DNA from: Oreohelix idahoensis
Taxonomy: Eukaryota; Mollusca; Gastropoda; Stylommatophora; Oreohelicidae
Direction of reading: 5' to 3'
Length of the DNA stretch: 64,000 nt
Assembly (NCBI GenBank): GCA_024509875.1
Contig: JAMPIV010021219.1
Location: 617,410 to 681,409 of the forward strand
Positions 45,950 through 59,047 of this stretch are shown in pieces; the first letter of the stretch is position 1; each line of letters starts with the position of its first letter. Under the pieces are notes generated by a model. The model had not been told where the DNA came from, made no database searches, and saw only the letters and a program-made list of their open reading frames with translations. Both the position numbers and the translations under genes were made by a program.

Positions 45950-48427
45950 TGTGGTAAAGTGGGATGATATAAATATTTATAGGGGACTTAGTGTACTGAC
46001 TGAGATCAGCTGTGAAGGTATCTGTATCTAATAAGTGTGGTGTATTACAGATGACCTTACTTTGCTACCACATTTATACCTCAGTCAGACTTATTCTGGA
46101 ATATTGTGATGACTACGTTGAATGTCTAGGGTTATGATAATGATGAAGTGTATGTTCACAACAACCAACAGACAGATAAACAATTTAATTTAATCCACAA
46201 TACTTTACAACACTGTGACACTCACATACATAGAACACTCTATAAGACTATCTTAAGGAGTCAAGTGTAACTTTTAAAATATGTATTAATTCCTTTCAAT
46301 AATAGATATCCTGATTCAACTACAAAGTGAACCAGGAATCACAATCAAATGTAATTACAAGTTGTATGTACACAATTTATAGATATGATCTTTGTATTGA
46401 CATATATTATTATTATTACAATATGTGTGTAAGTTGTGATGTAGTACTATGAGGTAATACTGGCTTTTCAAGCTAGGTGGTTGTTTGTCATCATGACTTC
46501 AAGTGTTTGTTTCTCGTGGAAATAATATGGGAAAGGTTCACAGTTTCTTTTTATTTGAAACAAATAAATGTCCCCTCTTGATTTAAGGTAAAGTCACTTT
46601 TAGAGGGGGTATACACAAGATTGAGCTGCTCTGGCCACGAACTCTTAACTTCTGTGTGGGCGGCAGGAAACAGTCTCCACTGCTCGCTTGCTTCACCGTG
46701 TTCTTGAGAAACACACTGGTCGATATATTGATCAAGGAGTATGCTACCAGCCTCTGGATTCAGCAAAACTCAGACCAGGTGCTGCTTTAATAGTTTAGTA
46801 CCACGGTCCCTGAAACAAGAAGGTTGTACCTCCCTTCAGAACTAATTTATAATCTATTTCCACACTGAAGCACAATACATAACAAACACCGAGTTCAGCG
46901 CTGTAGTCCAACTGCTAGCTTCTCATGAAACAATTTACACCAGTATTCCTCTCCCTAATGGTTACAACGCCTCTGCAATTCCAGCATTATTTCCTTCTAT
47001 TCAATAAGATAGGTGTCATAGTACTATTTGGCCATCCCATGCAGATATATTCCTCTCCGACAAGTTTTATTCATGGTGGAGCCATATCGAGGTTTTGCCT
47101 CTGTTTATTGTTACTGAACCACACACATATAGACATAAATTATCAATTCACATTCAATTTTCATCAACAAGATATCAAATAGGTCTAGCTTACCACAATT
47201 CATGGAAATATTAAACAAATACGTTGACTGGCGATGAGTTATGGCACAATTCCGATCTGCCTCTGTCCCAGGCTTTTATTTAGAAAAATATGAGCTGGAT
47301 CTCAACGCACTTGCTTTTACAAATTGGATTTTCAAAAGTGGCACTGAACTGACGCTCCTAATTGACTATATTAAATGGTCTAGCCAATGGGACCATGTTT
47401 ACAAAAGCTTTTGAAAAAATGTACCCTTCCTATCGTTTCTAGTAACAACCAAAATTAGTATTTGCAATCGACTAATCATGTTTCGCCTTACATATTATTC
47501 TAGCCAATCAAATCGGATTTAACGTGGTGGCCTCATTTTTTTCTAAAGCAGTGTCCAAACACGCCATTATAAGCAAAAATGATCCTGTGTTGTCTGACAA
47601 CCTCACTATAGTATTTTGGCTATAATTTGTTAATTATTAGACTAATTGCTTAACACCTAACATATTCTTTGTCAGCAAGTCCTAAGGCACCCAAATATAT
47701 AAGTTTTAAGGGAGCTAAGTGGCTGCGTTCAAAATATGTATTTTCTAGGATAGTCGTGTATTTTTATTTTTATTTTTTTTAATGTTTAGAACCGCCACCT
47801 GTCCTGCCTTTTCGACTGTTCTGTCAGTATAATGTCAGGATTTCAGACGTAAAACAGTATTGTGTCATGTTTCCTAATAAGCATTAAACATGTTTCCAAA
47901 ACCTGACCCTCGTATTGGTAGTTTTTTTTTTTTCACTGTTTATTTTGAAAATAATCAAGCCTGCATGCCTTTCGCTTGGAGGTGGCATTAATTGTATATC
48001 GCGAAACGGCGTGTTAGTGTGGCATGCGTTCCTCCGTACATCTCTCTCTCTCTCTCTCTATCCTAAGTCCGTCTGTCCTTTTAGGTTAACGTAGTGTGTA
48101 TAATTTAATTAATGCTAGTATTATATCTGGGTCATTAAGCATCTTGCGTATCTCAAGGTTTTCTAAAAAAACACAGTACCAGTTTTATTTTTAGAAACGC
48201 GTGTATGATGCTGTAGGCTTTACTATCAACGTGAAAGCGTTACAATTATGCAGGCGGAGCATAAAAGGGGATTTTCTTGTTTAACTAGCATGACGTTCTA
48301 TAACACAGGCGTACGCTATAGTGACGGCACTGTTCTTTACCAGTCTTCTTTCCTTTTATTGAATTAATTCGTTAGGCTTTACATTTACTTTTTAATTTAA
48401 ATATGTGGATTAGAATTTCTCACGACA
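45950..48427 (-). repeat. Array LTR3
   Basis: The LTR is 2478 bp and is shared by copies 2 and 3. Its TC microsatellite has about 9 units. Private changes include GCGAAACGGC near 48003. Confidence 0.95.
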
Positions 48428-48497
48428 AATTCTCCCCACTTAAAACAGACCTTATATGTCAGTCTATAATTCTATATACACATAGAGAAATTTAATA

Positions 48498-50257
48498 TTA
48501 GTCCTGGTGCTTACGGTGATTCTCGTCACACGGATGACGGCTTAGAAAATCCGCTCCCAGGTTAGTTTTTCCAGAAATATACTCTATGCTGAACTGGAAT
48601 GGCTGCAAAAGTAAGGACCATCTGAGTAACCTCGAATTTTCATGCCTAGCCTGCGCTAGAAACGACAAGGGTTTGTGATCCGTTTGCAACTTGAATGCCT
48701 TCCCATACAGATAAATATTGAATTTCTTGATCGCCCATATTACTGCAAGACATTCTTTTTCGCTAGTTGAATAATTGGTTTCAGCTTTATTCAACTTTCT
48801 GCTAGCATATGCCACTGGGGTTAATTCCCCATCTAGTGCATCTGATTTCTGTAACAGGGTCGCACCTAACCCGATATTACTTGCATCCGTTCTCACAATG
48901 AATTCTTGACTTAAGTCAGGTAATTTCAAAATAGGTTTGCTTGTGAGCTTTTCCTTCAATTCCTGGTATGCCAATTCACATTGTGCTGTCCATGTAATTC
49001 GATCTGGATTTCCTTTGCGTGTCAAATCAGTTAACGGTGCACATATGGAATTAAAGTTTTTGATATACTTTTGGTAGAAACCACATAATGAGACAAAGGA
49101 TCTCACGTCTTTCTTGTTTGTGGCCTCGGAGCTTTCTTTAGTTTCTCTAAATTCTTGGGGTCTGGGGTCATGTTTCCCTGATGGACTGTGTGTCCCAAGA
49201 ATTCTAATTCTTTACATCCAACGCAACATTTGGTTGGTCGGGCTGTTAAATTCGCTTCTCTAAGTCGATTAAACAGCATGTTCAGAGAGTCAATGTGTTC
49301 CTCAAATGTTTCGGTTGCTATAAGGATATCATCCATGAAATTTGTGATGCATGGATTATTCAGAGGATCCAACAATTTTCTCATCATTCTAGAGAAGACA
49401 CTAGGTGCATTCTTCAATCCAAATGGCAATCTGTTAAACTCATAGTGTCCCTCTGAGGTACTAAAAGCTAGGTATGGTCTAACCTCAGGCTTTACTGGAA
49501 TCTGATAGTATCCTTTACTCAGATCCACTTTTGAGAAATATTTAGCTTTATGTAGCCTGGCAAACAACTGATTTGTATCCGGCAATGGATCCACCTGACC
49601 TTCTGTAATAGCATTCAGTCTCCTGTAATCTATACAGAGTCTATGTTCTCCAGAGGGTTTCCTTAAGAGAACCACACTGGAACTATACGAAGATTCACTG
49701 TGTGAAATTATTCCCTCCTTCAACAAATAGTCTATCTCTTCCTTCAAAGCTTTCTCCTTAGCAAAAGGAATCGAATAGGGTTTCATACAGACAGGTGTGG
49801 GGTCTATCAGTTTCATATCATATTCCAATAAGTTTGTATGCCCCGGTCGGTCCGTTAACACCTCTGTATGATCATCTAGAACCTGTTGCACTCTCTCCTT
49901 CTGATTTTTCGTTAAATGTGTACTGATTTTCACCTGTGCCGCTGTCTCACAGGGATGTAATGGATATTCAAATGATGAAAGTGGTTCCTTTTTCATCTCC
50001 ATAGCAATGGACAAGGTCAACAAGTGTGTCTCTTCCTGATTTTCTCTTTCCAAATATTTCTTCAGGAGATTCACATGATAGATTTTTTCTTTCCCCTTCT
50101 TATCTATCTTATAATTGGTTCTAGACACCTTCTCTAGAACTGTATATGGACCTTGCCATCCAATTTGTAACTTATTCTGACTACCGGGTAGAAGAAGCAG
50201 TACCTTCTCTCCCACAGCCAAATCTCTGTCTTTAGCTTTCTTGCCTATTTTTTCCAT
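48498..50257 (-). pseudogene. pol: Reverse transcriptase-RNase H, array copy 3 (one frameshift)
   Basis: A single-base loss near 49115 (CTTTCTTGTTTG against CTTTCTTTGTTTG) splits the frame into 50257-49103 (RT) and 49106-48498 (connection and RNase H). RT and RNase H motifs are otherwise as in copy 1. Confidence 0.9.
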
Positions 50258-50822
50258 GCACTGGTAGGGTCTCTTCCACTAGAAGCACTGTAGTGATGAA
50301 TTTTCTTCCCAGAATCATCCTGCACAAAACGACCGCTACCAGTTTTTCTCCTGGGGCTCTCTCCCCACTTAAAATTCTTGATGAGAGATTTCTTCTCTAC
50401 ATCTTCTTCCTCCAGTTTACATAAGTCCGATTGAGGGATTTTCGGCTTATCCTGGGGTAAGACATCTTTTTGCACTCTCTGCATCGTGGCCATTGTAAAA
50501 CATCCAATCGAAGATTGTCCGTGAAAAGGGGCTTCCCATTCCACTTGGTCCACTTTATTAAATTTATTTTTCTTTTCAGTGTCAGGCCTACGTTTGCCCC
50601 GTGGCGTGTGTAGAGGTCCTGATCACTATTCCCACTTGTGGGTGTTCCCTCATGTAATATGCCACATCTCTCTACAAAATTTTCAATGTCCCACCTTTCC
50701 TTGGGCCAATAATAATTCTGAGCTACCTTTTGAATGATGGTACCTATTTTCTCATGGTCCCCATCTTGTTTCACATGTAAGCTCCTTATTAAGTCTGTCC
50801 TATACCTTTTAGGAAGTACCAG
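50258..50822 (-). other. Unrecognised integrase-position segment, copy 3
   Basis: It matches copies 1 and 2 but has CATCTTCTTCC at about 50400 where copies 1 and 2 have CATTTCTTCC, which puts the zinc-like region and RT in different frames. Confidence 0.6.
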
Positions 50823-52289
50823 CTATCCCTGACCTTTGGATCTAGTTCCAGTCTTCCGGTATATTAGTTTGTTCTTCATATAGAAGTCTCCTTTTCCTGG
50901 AGGTGTGTGACCATGGGACAATTTCCTAAAACAAGGCTTGAGGGTCTTATCCCCAGCCTGTGCCTTCCTCATCTCTTCTGAGTGGTATCCAACATAATAT
51001 CCTCCTCCTGTCTTGAGGTCGACCTGACCTGAAGGGTGGCCATTACTATAGGGTTTCTTCTGCAACGGTCAGTATCATGATTGTCCATCCGACAATTCTT
51101 ACACCACCTCCTTTTTTGGTTGAAAGATTTTCTTTCATCAAATTTCCTTTCATCGAATTGTGGGGTTTTATTTTTATTGCCATACCGTGGCCTATCAAAC
51201 TGGTGCTTACCTTTGTTCTGATCTCTAGGATCAAATTTATTAAAGTTCTGTGGTGCCTTAAAATTATCTACCTGTTTCTTTTTATTACTTGTTACCTCTG
51301 CTTGAGCTGCTTGATACCTTTCAGCAACATTTAGTAACTCACCCAGCCTCTCTACACCTTGTTCCATGAGAAACTTTCTCAGGTCTGGAGCCATGGACTC
51401 TCTTAGTTGTTCTATAAGGATCATTTCCTTAAGATCTTGGGTTTTCCCCAGAGAAGTCCATTTCTCCAAGTATATCTCTAACCGTGCAGAGAACTGGTGA
51501 TAGGTTTCACCTGACAGTAGTTTAGCATTCCTAAATTTTTTTCTATAAAATTCACCATTCTTTTCATATCTTAACAAAAGAGCCTGCTTTAGCATGTCAT
51601 AATTTTCTTGATCATCTCTGCTCATTTTGGCGAAAACATCATAAGCCGTACCACGAAGCCCTTGAGATAACTTTAAGCTCCACCTTTCTCTCTCTAACCC
51701 ATACGTGGTAGCTAATAGTTCATATCTATTTAGATAGCTCTCGATATCATCTTCTTTCTCAACAAAATGATCTAAATGAAAGTTCATAGCTGAGGTTGAG
51801 GCTCCCTGACTAGCAGAGGCATCAGAGGTAAAGGGACTGGCACCATTTTCAGGAGCATGGCCTTGAAATTCCAACTCCCTTAGTCGTAACTCGTGCTCCC
51901 TTTGTAATCTCTTGTCTTCTGCTTCCCTCTGTAATCTCTTATCTTCTGCTTCCCTCTCTGCAGCCTGTCTCCGTTCTTCTGCTTCCCTTTCAGCCTTTTT
52001 CTCTTCCAACTGGAGCCTCTTAATCTCCTTATCTGCCTCCAATGCTTTAGCCTCTTTGTCAGCCTCAATCTGCAACCTCTTAATTTCTTTTTCAGCTTCT
52101 AACTTTCTTTCAGACTCTTTTTTCTAATCTTTCAGATTCTAATTTTCTTTCTGCTTCAAATTTTCTTTCTTCGCGTTCAATATATTTGTCACATTCAGTA
52201 GTGACATAAGCAATCATAACTTGCCCGTCCATTCCTAACTCTTTTGCAGCCTGCATAGCAGCAGATCGAAATTTTGCCAGGTCGGCCAT
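50823..52289 (-). pseudogene. gag: Gag, array copy 3 (two frame breaks)
   Basis: The ATG is at 52289. An extra T in a T-run near 52120 breaks the coiled coil. A private block of changes near 50980-51015 (GAGTGGTATCCAACAT and nearby) shifts the C-terminus, so the main frame is 52075-50969. The zinc knuckle is kept and protease is absent. Confidence 0.88.
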
Positions 52290-52494
52290 TTTCTAACAGG
52301 CAAATTTATACAATGTCTAAGTTAAACAAGTTAATCTATACTAATTATCTAAGGACAACCACAAGCACTGACAGCTCAACCTTATTTTTTTCCACCCAAG
52401 GATACCTTTTAATTCTTTATTATTCCCTGAAGTGAATTAACCCCAATATATGCAATAGGAGAAGATTCAAAATCCCGGACAGGACCCCAATATA

Positions 52495-54981
52495 TGTGGT
52501 AAAGTGGGATGATATAAATATTTATAGGGGACTTAGTGTACTGACTGAGATCAGCTGTGAAGGTATCTGTATCTAATAAGTGTGATGTATTACAGATGAC
52601 CTTACTTTGCTACCACATTTATACCTCAGTCAGACTTATTCTGGAATATTGTGATGACTACGTTGAATGTCTAGGGTTATGATAATGATGAAGTGTATGT
52701 TCACAACAACCAACAGACAGATAAACAATTTAATTTAATCCACAATACTTTACAACACTGTGACACTCACATACATAGAACACTCTATAAGACTATCTTA
52801 AGGAGTCAAGTGTAACTTTTAAAATATGTATTAATTCCTTTCAATAATAGATATCCTGATTCAACTACAAAGTGAACCAGGAATCACAATCAAATGTAAT
52901 TACAAGTTGTATGTACACAATTTATAGATATGATCTTTGTATTGACATATATTATTATTATTATTACAATATGTGTGTAAGTTGTGATGTAGTACTATGA
53001 GGTAATACTGGCTTTTCAAGCTAGGTGGTTGTTTGTCATCATGACTTCAAGTGTTTGTTTCTCGTGGAAATAATATGGGAAAGGTTCACAGTTTCTTTTT
53101 ATTTGAAACAAATAAATGTCCCTCTTGATTTAAGGTAAAGTCACTTTTAGAGGGGGTATACACAAGATTGAGCTGCTCTGGCCACGAACTCTTAACTTCT
53201 GTGTGGGCGGCAGGAAACAGTCTCCACTGCTCGCTTGCTTCACCGTGTTCTTGAGAAACACACTGGTCGATATATTGACCAAGGAGTATGCTACCAGCCT
53301 CTGGATTCAGCAAAACTCAGACCAGGTGCTGCTTTAATAGTTTAGTACCACGGTCCCTGAAACAAGAAGGTTGTACCTCCCTTCAGAACTAATTTATAAT
53401 CTATTTCCACACTGAAGCACAATACATAACAAACACCGAGTTCAGCGCTGTAGTCCAACTGCTAGCTTCTCATGAAACAATTTACACCAGTATTCCTCTC
53501 CCTAATGGTTACAACGCCTCTGCAATTCCAGCATTATTTCCTTCTATTCAATAAGATAGGTGTCATAGTACTATTTGGCCATCCCATGCAGATATATTCC
53601 TCTCCGACAAGTTTTATTCATGGTGGAGCCATATCGAGGTTTTGCCTCTGTTTATTGTTACTGAACCACACACATATAGACATAAATTATCAATTCACAT
53701 TCAATTTTCATCAACAAGATATCAAATAGGTCTAGCTTACCACAATTCATGGAAATATTAAACAAATACGTTGACTGGCGATGAGTTATGGCACAATTCC
53801 GATCTGCCTCTGTCCCAGGCTTTTATTTAGAAAAATATGAGCTGGATCTCAACGCACTTGCTTTTACAAATTGGATTTTCAAAAAGTGGCACTGAACTGA
53901 CGCTCCTAATTGACTATATTAAATGGTCTAGCCAATGGGACCATGTTTACAAAAGCTTTTGAAAAAATGTACCCTTCCTATCGTTTCTAGTAACAACCAA
54001 AATTAGTATTTGCAATCGACTAATCATGTTTCGCCTTACATATTATTCTAGCCAATCAAATCGGATTTAACGTGGTGGCCTCATTTTTTTTTCTAAAGCA
54101 GTGTCCAAACACGCCATTATAAGCAAAAATGATCCTGTGTTGTCTGACAACCTCACTATAGTATTTTGGCTATAATTTGTTAATTATTAGACTAATTGCT
54201 TAACACCTAACATATTCTTTGTCAGCAAGTCCTAAGGCACCCAAATATATAAGTTTTAAGGGAGCTAAGTGGCTGCGTTCAAAATATGTATTTTCTAGGA
54301 TAGTCGTGTATTTTTATTTTTATTTTTTTTATGTTTAGAACCGCCACCTGTCCTGCCTTTTCGACTGTTCTGTCAGTATAATGTCAGGATTTCAGACGTA
54401 AAACAGTATTGTGTCATGTTTCCTAATAAGCATTAAACATGTTTCCAAAACCTGACCCTCGTATTGGTAGTGTTTTTTTTTTCACTGTTTATTTTGAAAA
54501 AAATCAAGCCTGCATGCCTTTCGCTTGGGGGTGGCATTAATTGTATATCGCGAGACGGCGTGTTAGTGTGGCATGCGTTCCTCCGTACATCTCTCTCTCT
54601 CTCTCTCTCTCTATCCTAAGTCCGTCTGTCCTTTTAGGTTAACGTAGTGTGTATAATTTAATTAATGCTAGTATTATATCTGGGTCATTAAGCATCTTGC
54701 GTATCTCAAGGTTTTCTAAGAAACACAGTACCAGTTTTATTTTTAGAAACGCGTGTATGATGCTGTAGGCTTTACTATCAACGTGAAAGCGCTACAATTA
54801 TGCAGCGGAGCATAAAAAGGGATTTTCTCGTTTAACTAGCATGACGTTCTATAACACAGGCGCACGCTATAGTGACGGCACTGTTCTTATTTACCATTCT
54901 CTTTCCTTTTATTAAATTAATTCGTTAGGCTTTACATTTACTTTTTAATTTAAATATGTGGATTTAGAATTTCTCACGACA
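52495..54981 (-). repeat. Array LTR4
   Basis: The LTR is 2487 bp and is shared by copies 3 and 4. Its TC microsatellite has about 11 units. Bases 54790-54981 carry several private changes (for example GCGCTACAATT, GGCGCACGC), more than in other LTRs. Confidence 0.95.
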
Positions 54982-55095
54982 AATTCTTCCCACTTAAAAC
55001 AGACCTTATATGTCAGTCTATAATTCTATATACACATAGAGAAATTTAATATTATTCCTGGTGCTTACGGTGATTCTCGTCACACGGATGGTGGC

Positions 55096-56884
55096 TTAAA
55101 AAATCCGCACCCAGGTTAGTTTTTTTCCAGAAATATACTCTATGCTGAACTGGAATGGCTGCAAAAGTAAGGACCATCTGAGTAACCACGAATTTTCACG
55201 CCTAGCCTGCGCTAGAAACGACAAGGGTTTGTGATCTGTTTGCAACTTGAATGCCTTCCCATACAGATAAATATTGAATTTCTTGATCGCCCATATTACT
55301 GCAAGACATTCTTTTTCGCTAGTTGAATAATTGGTTTCAGCTTTATTCAACTTTCTGCTAGCATATGCCACTGGGGTTAATTCCCCATCCAGTGCATCTG
55401 ATTTCTGTAACAGGGTCGCACCTAACCCGATATTACTTGCATCCGTTCTCACAATGAATTCTTGACTTAAGTCAGGTAATTTCAAAATAGGTTTGCTTGT
55501 GAGCTTTTCCTTCAATTCCTGGTATGCCAATTCACATTGTGCTGTCCATGTAATTCGATCTGGATTTCCTTTGCGTGTCAAATCAGTTAACGGTGCACAT
55601 ATGGAATTAAAGTTTTTGATATACTTTTGGTAGAAACCACATAATGAGACAAAAGATCTCACGTCTTTCTTTGTTTGTGGCCTCGGAGCTTTCTTTAGTT
55701 TCTCTAAATTCTTGGGGTCAGGGGTCATGTTTCCCTGATGGACTGTGTGTCCCAAGAATTCTAATTCTTTACATCCAACGCAACATTTGGTTGGTCGGGC
55801 TGTTTAATTCGCTTCTCTAAGTCGATTAAACAGCATGTTCAGAGAGTCAATGTGTTCCTCAAATGTTTCGGTTGCTATAAGGATATCATCCATGAAATTT
55901 GTGATGCATGGATTATTCAGAGGATCCAACAATTTTCTCATCATTCTAGAGAAGACACTAGGTGCATTCTTCAATCCAAATGGCAATCTGTTAAACTCAT
56001 AGTGTCCCTCTGAGGTACTAAAAGCTAGGTATGGTCTAACCTCAGGCTTTACTGGAATCTGATAGTATCCTTTACTCAGATCCACTTTTGAGAAATATTT
56101 AGCTTTATGTAGCCTGGCAAACAACTGATTTGTATCCGGCAATGGATCCACCTGACCTTCTGTAATAGCATTCAGTCTCCTGTAATCTATACAGAGTCTA
56201 TGTTCTCCAGAGGGTTTCCTTAAGAGAACCACACTGGAACTATACGAAGATTCACTGTGTGAAATTATTCCCTCCTTCAACAAATAGTCTATCTCTTCCT
56301 TCAAAGCTTTCTCCTTAGCAAAAGGAATCGAATAGGGTTTCATACAGACAGGTGTGGGGTCTATCAGTTTCATATCATATTCCAATAAGTTTGTATGCCC
56401 CGGTCGGTCCGTTAACACCTCTGTATGATCATCTAGAACCTGTTGCACTCTCTCCTTCTGATTTTTCGTTAAATGTGTACTGATTTTCACCTGTGCCGCT
56501 GTCTCACAGGGATGTAATGGATATTCAAATGATGAAAGTGGTTCCTTTTTCATCTCCATAGCAATGGACAAGGTCAACAAGTGTGTCTCTTCCTGATTTT
56601 CTCTTTCCAAATATTTCTTCAGGAGATTCACATGATAGATTTTTTTCTTTCCCCTTCTTATCTATCTTATAATTGGTTCTAGACACCTTCTCTAGAACTG
56701 TATATGGACCTTGCCATCCAATTTGTAACTTATTCTGACTACCGGGTAGAAGAAGCAGTACCTTCTCTCCCACAGCCAAATCTCTGTCTTTAGCTTTCTT
56801 GCCTATTTTTCCATGCACTGGTAGGGTCTCTTCCACTAGAAGCACTGTAGTGATGAATTTTCTTCCCAGAATCATCCTGCACAA
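55096..56884 (-). pseudogene. pol: Reverse transcriptase-RNase H, array copy 4 (several breaks)
   Basis: This is the most damaged pol of the array. An extra T near 56641 shifts the frame upstream of RT. A substitution near 55805 (TTTAATTCGC) makes a stop after the FMDD region. Extra T bases near 55123 alter the C-terminus. The pieces are 56884-56525, 56631-55804 and 55755-55096. Confidence 0.9.
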
Positions 56885-57377
56885 AACGACCGCTACCAGT
56901 TTTTCTCCTGGGGCTCTCTCCCCACTTAAAATTCTTGATGAGAGATTTCTTCTCTACATCTTCTTCCTCCAGTTTACATAAGTCCGATTGAGGGATTTTC
57001 GGCTTATCCTGGGGTAAGACATCTTTTTGCACTCTCTGCATCGTGGCCATTGTAAAACATCCAATCGAAGATTGTCCGTGAAAAGGGGCTTCCCATTCCA
57101 CTTGGTCCACTTTATTAAATTTATTTTTCTTTTCAGTGTCAGGCCTACGTTTGCCCCGTGGCGTGTAGAGGTCCTGATCACTATTCCCACTTGTGGGTGT
57201 TCCCTCATGTAATATGCCACATCTCTCTACAAAATTTTCAATGTCCCACCTTTCCTTGGGCCAATAATAATTCTGAGCTACCTTTTGAATGATGGTACCT
57301 ATTTTCTCATGGTCCCCATCTTGTTTCACATGTAAGCTCCTTATTAAGTCTGTCCTATACCTTTTAGGAAGTACCAG
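56885..57377 (-). other. Unrecognised integrase-position segment, copy 4
   Basis: Here the gag frame reads straight through, because the amber codon of copies 1-3 is CAG. It continues through the partial zinc-binding region and unknown segment to a stop at 56790, overlapping the pol frame. Confidence 0.6.
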
Positions 57378-58842
57378 CTGTCCCTGACCTTTGGATCTAG
57401 TTCCAGTCTTCCGGTATATTAGTTTGTTCTTCATATAGAAGTCTCCTTTTCCTGGAGGTGTGTGACCATGGGACAATTTCCTAAAACAAGGCTTGAGGGT
57501 CTTATCCCCAGCCTGCGCCTTCCTCATCTCTTCTGGAGTGGTATTTATCATAATATCCTCATCCTTTCTTGAGGTCGACCTGACCTGAAGGGTGGCCATT
57601 ACTATAGGGTTTCTTCTGCAACGGTCAGTATCATGATTGTCCATCCGACAATTCTTACACCACCTCCTTTTTTGGTTGAAAGATTTTCTTTCATCAAATT
57701 TCCTTTCATCGAATTGTGGAGTTTTATTTTTATTGCCATACCGTGGCCTATCAAACTGGTGCTTACCTTTGTTCTGATCTCTAGGATCAAATTTATTAAA
57801 GTTCTGTGGTGCCTTAAAATTATCTACCTGTTTCTTTTTATTACTTGTTACCTCTGCTTGAGCTGCTTGATACCTTTCAGCAACATTTAGCAACTCACCC
57901 AGCCTCTCTACACCTTGTTCCATGAGAAACTTTCTCAGGTCTGGAGCCATGGACTCTCTTAGTTGCTCTATAAGGACCATTTCCTTAAGATCTGGGTTTT
58001 CCCCAGAGAAGTCCATTTCTCCAAGTATATCTCTAACCGTGCAGAGAACTGGTGATAGGTTTCACCTGACAGTAGTTTAGCATTCCTAAATTTTTTTCTA
58101 TAAAATTCACCATTCTTTTCATATCTTAACAAAAGAGCCTGCTTTAGCATGTCATAATTTTCTTGATCATCTCTGCTCATTTTGGCGAAAACATCATAAG
58201 CCGTACCACGAAGCCCTTGAGATAACTTTAAGCTCCACCTTTCTCTCTCTAACCCATACGTGGTAGCTAATAGTTCATATCTATTTAGATAGCTCTCGAT
58301 ATCATCTTCTTTCTCAACAAAATGATCTAAATGAAAGTTCATAGCTGAGTTGAGGCTCCCTGACTAGCAGAGGCATCAGAGGTAAAGGGACTGGCACCAT
58401 TTTCAGGAGCATGGCCTTGAAATTCCAACTCCCTTAGTCGTAACTCGTGCTCCCTTTGTAATCTCTTGTCTTCTGCTTCCCTCTGTAATCTCTTATCTTC
58501 TGCTTCCCTCTCTGCAGCCTGTCTCCGTTCTTCTGCTTCCCTTTCAGCCTTTTTCTCTTCCAACTGGAGCCTCTTAATCTCCTTATCTGCCTCCAATGCT
58601 TTAGCCTCTTTGTCAGCCTCAATCTGCAACCTCTTAATTTCTTTTTCAGCTTCTAACTTTCTTTCAGACTCTTTTTCTAATCTTTCAGATTCTAATTTTC
58701 TTTCTGCTTCAAATTTTCTTTCTTCGCGTTCAATATATTTGTCACATTCAGTAGTGACATAAGCAATCATAACTTGCCCGTCCATTCCTAACTCTTTCGC
58801 AGCCTGCATAGCAGCAGATCGAAATTTTGCCAGGTCGGCCAT
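57378..58842 (-). pseudogene. gag: Gag, array copy 4 (frameshifts, no amber stop)
   Basis: The ATG is at 58842. One-base losses near 58350 (GCTGAGTTGAGG) and near 57993 (GATCTGGGTT) break the frame into 58842-58339, 58342-57968 and 58016 onward. At 57378-57380 the codon is CAG (Gln) where the other copies have TAG. Element 1 also has the Gln state, so this is ancestral. Confidence 0.88.
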
Positions 58843-59047
58843 TTTCTAACAGGCAAATTTATACAATGTCTAAGTTAAACAAGTTAATCTATACTAATTA
58901 TCCAAGGTCAACCACAAGCACTGAGAGCTCAACCTTATTTTTTTCCACCCAAGGATACCTTTTAATTCTTTATTATTCCCTGAAATGAATTACCCCCCAA
59001 TATATATAATAGGAGAAGATTCAAATCTCGGACAGGACCCCAATATA

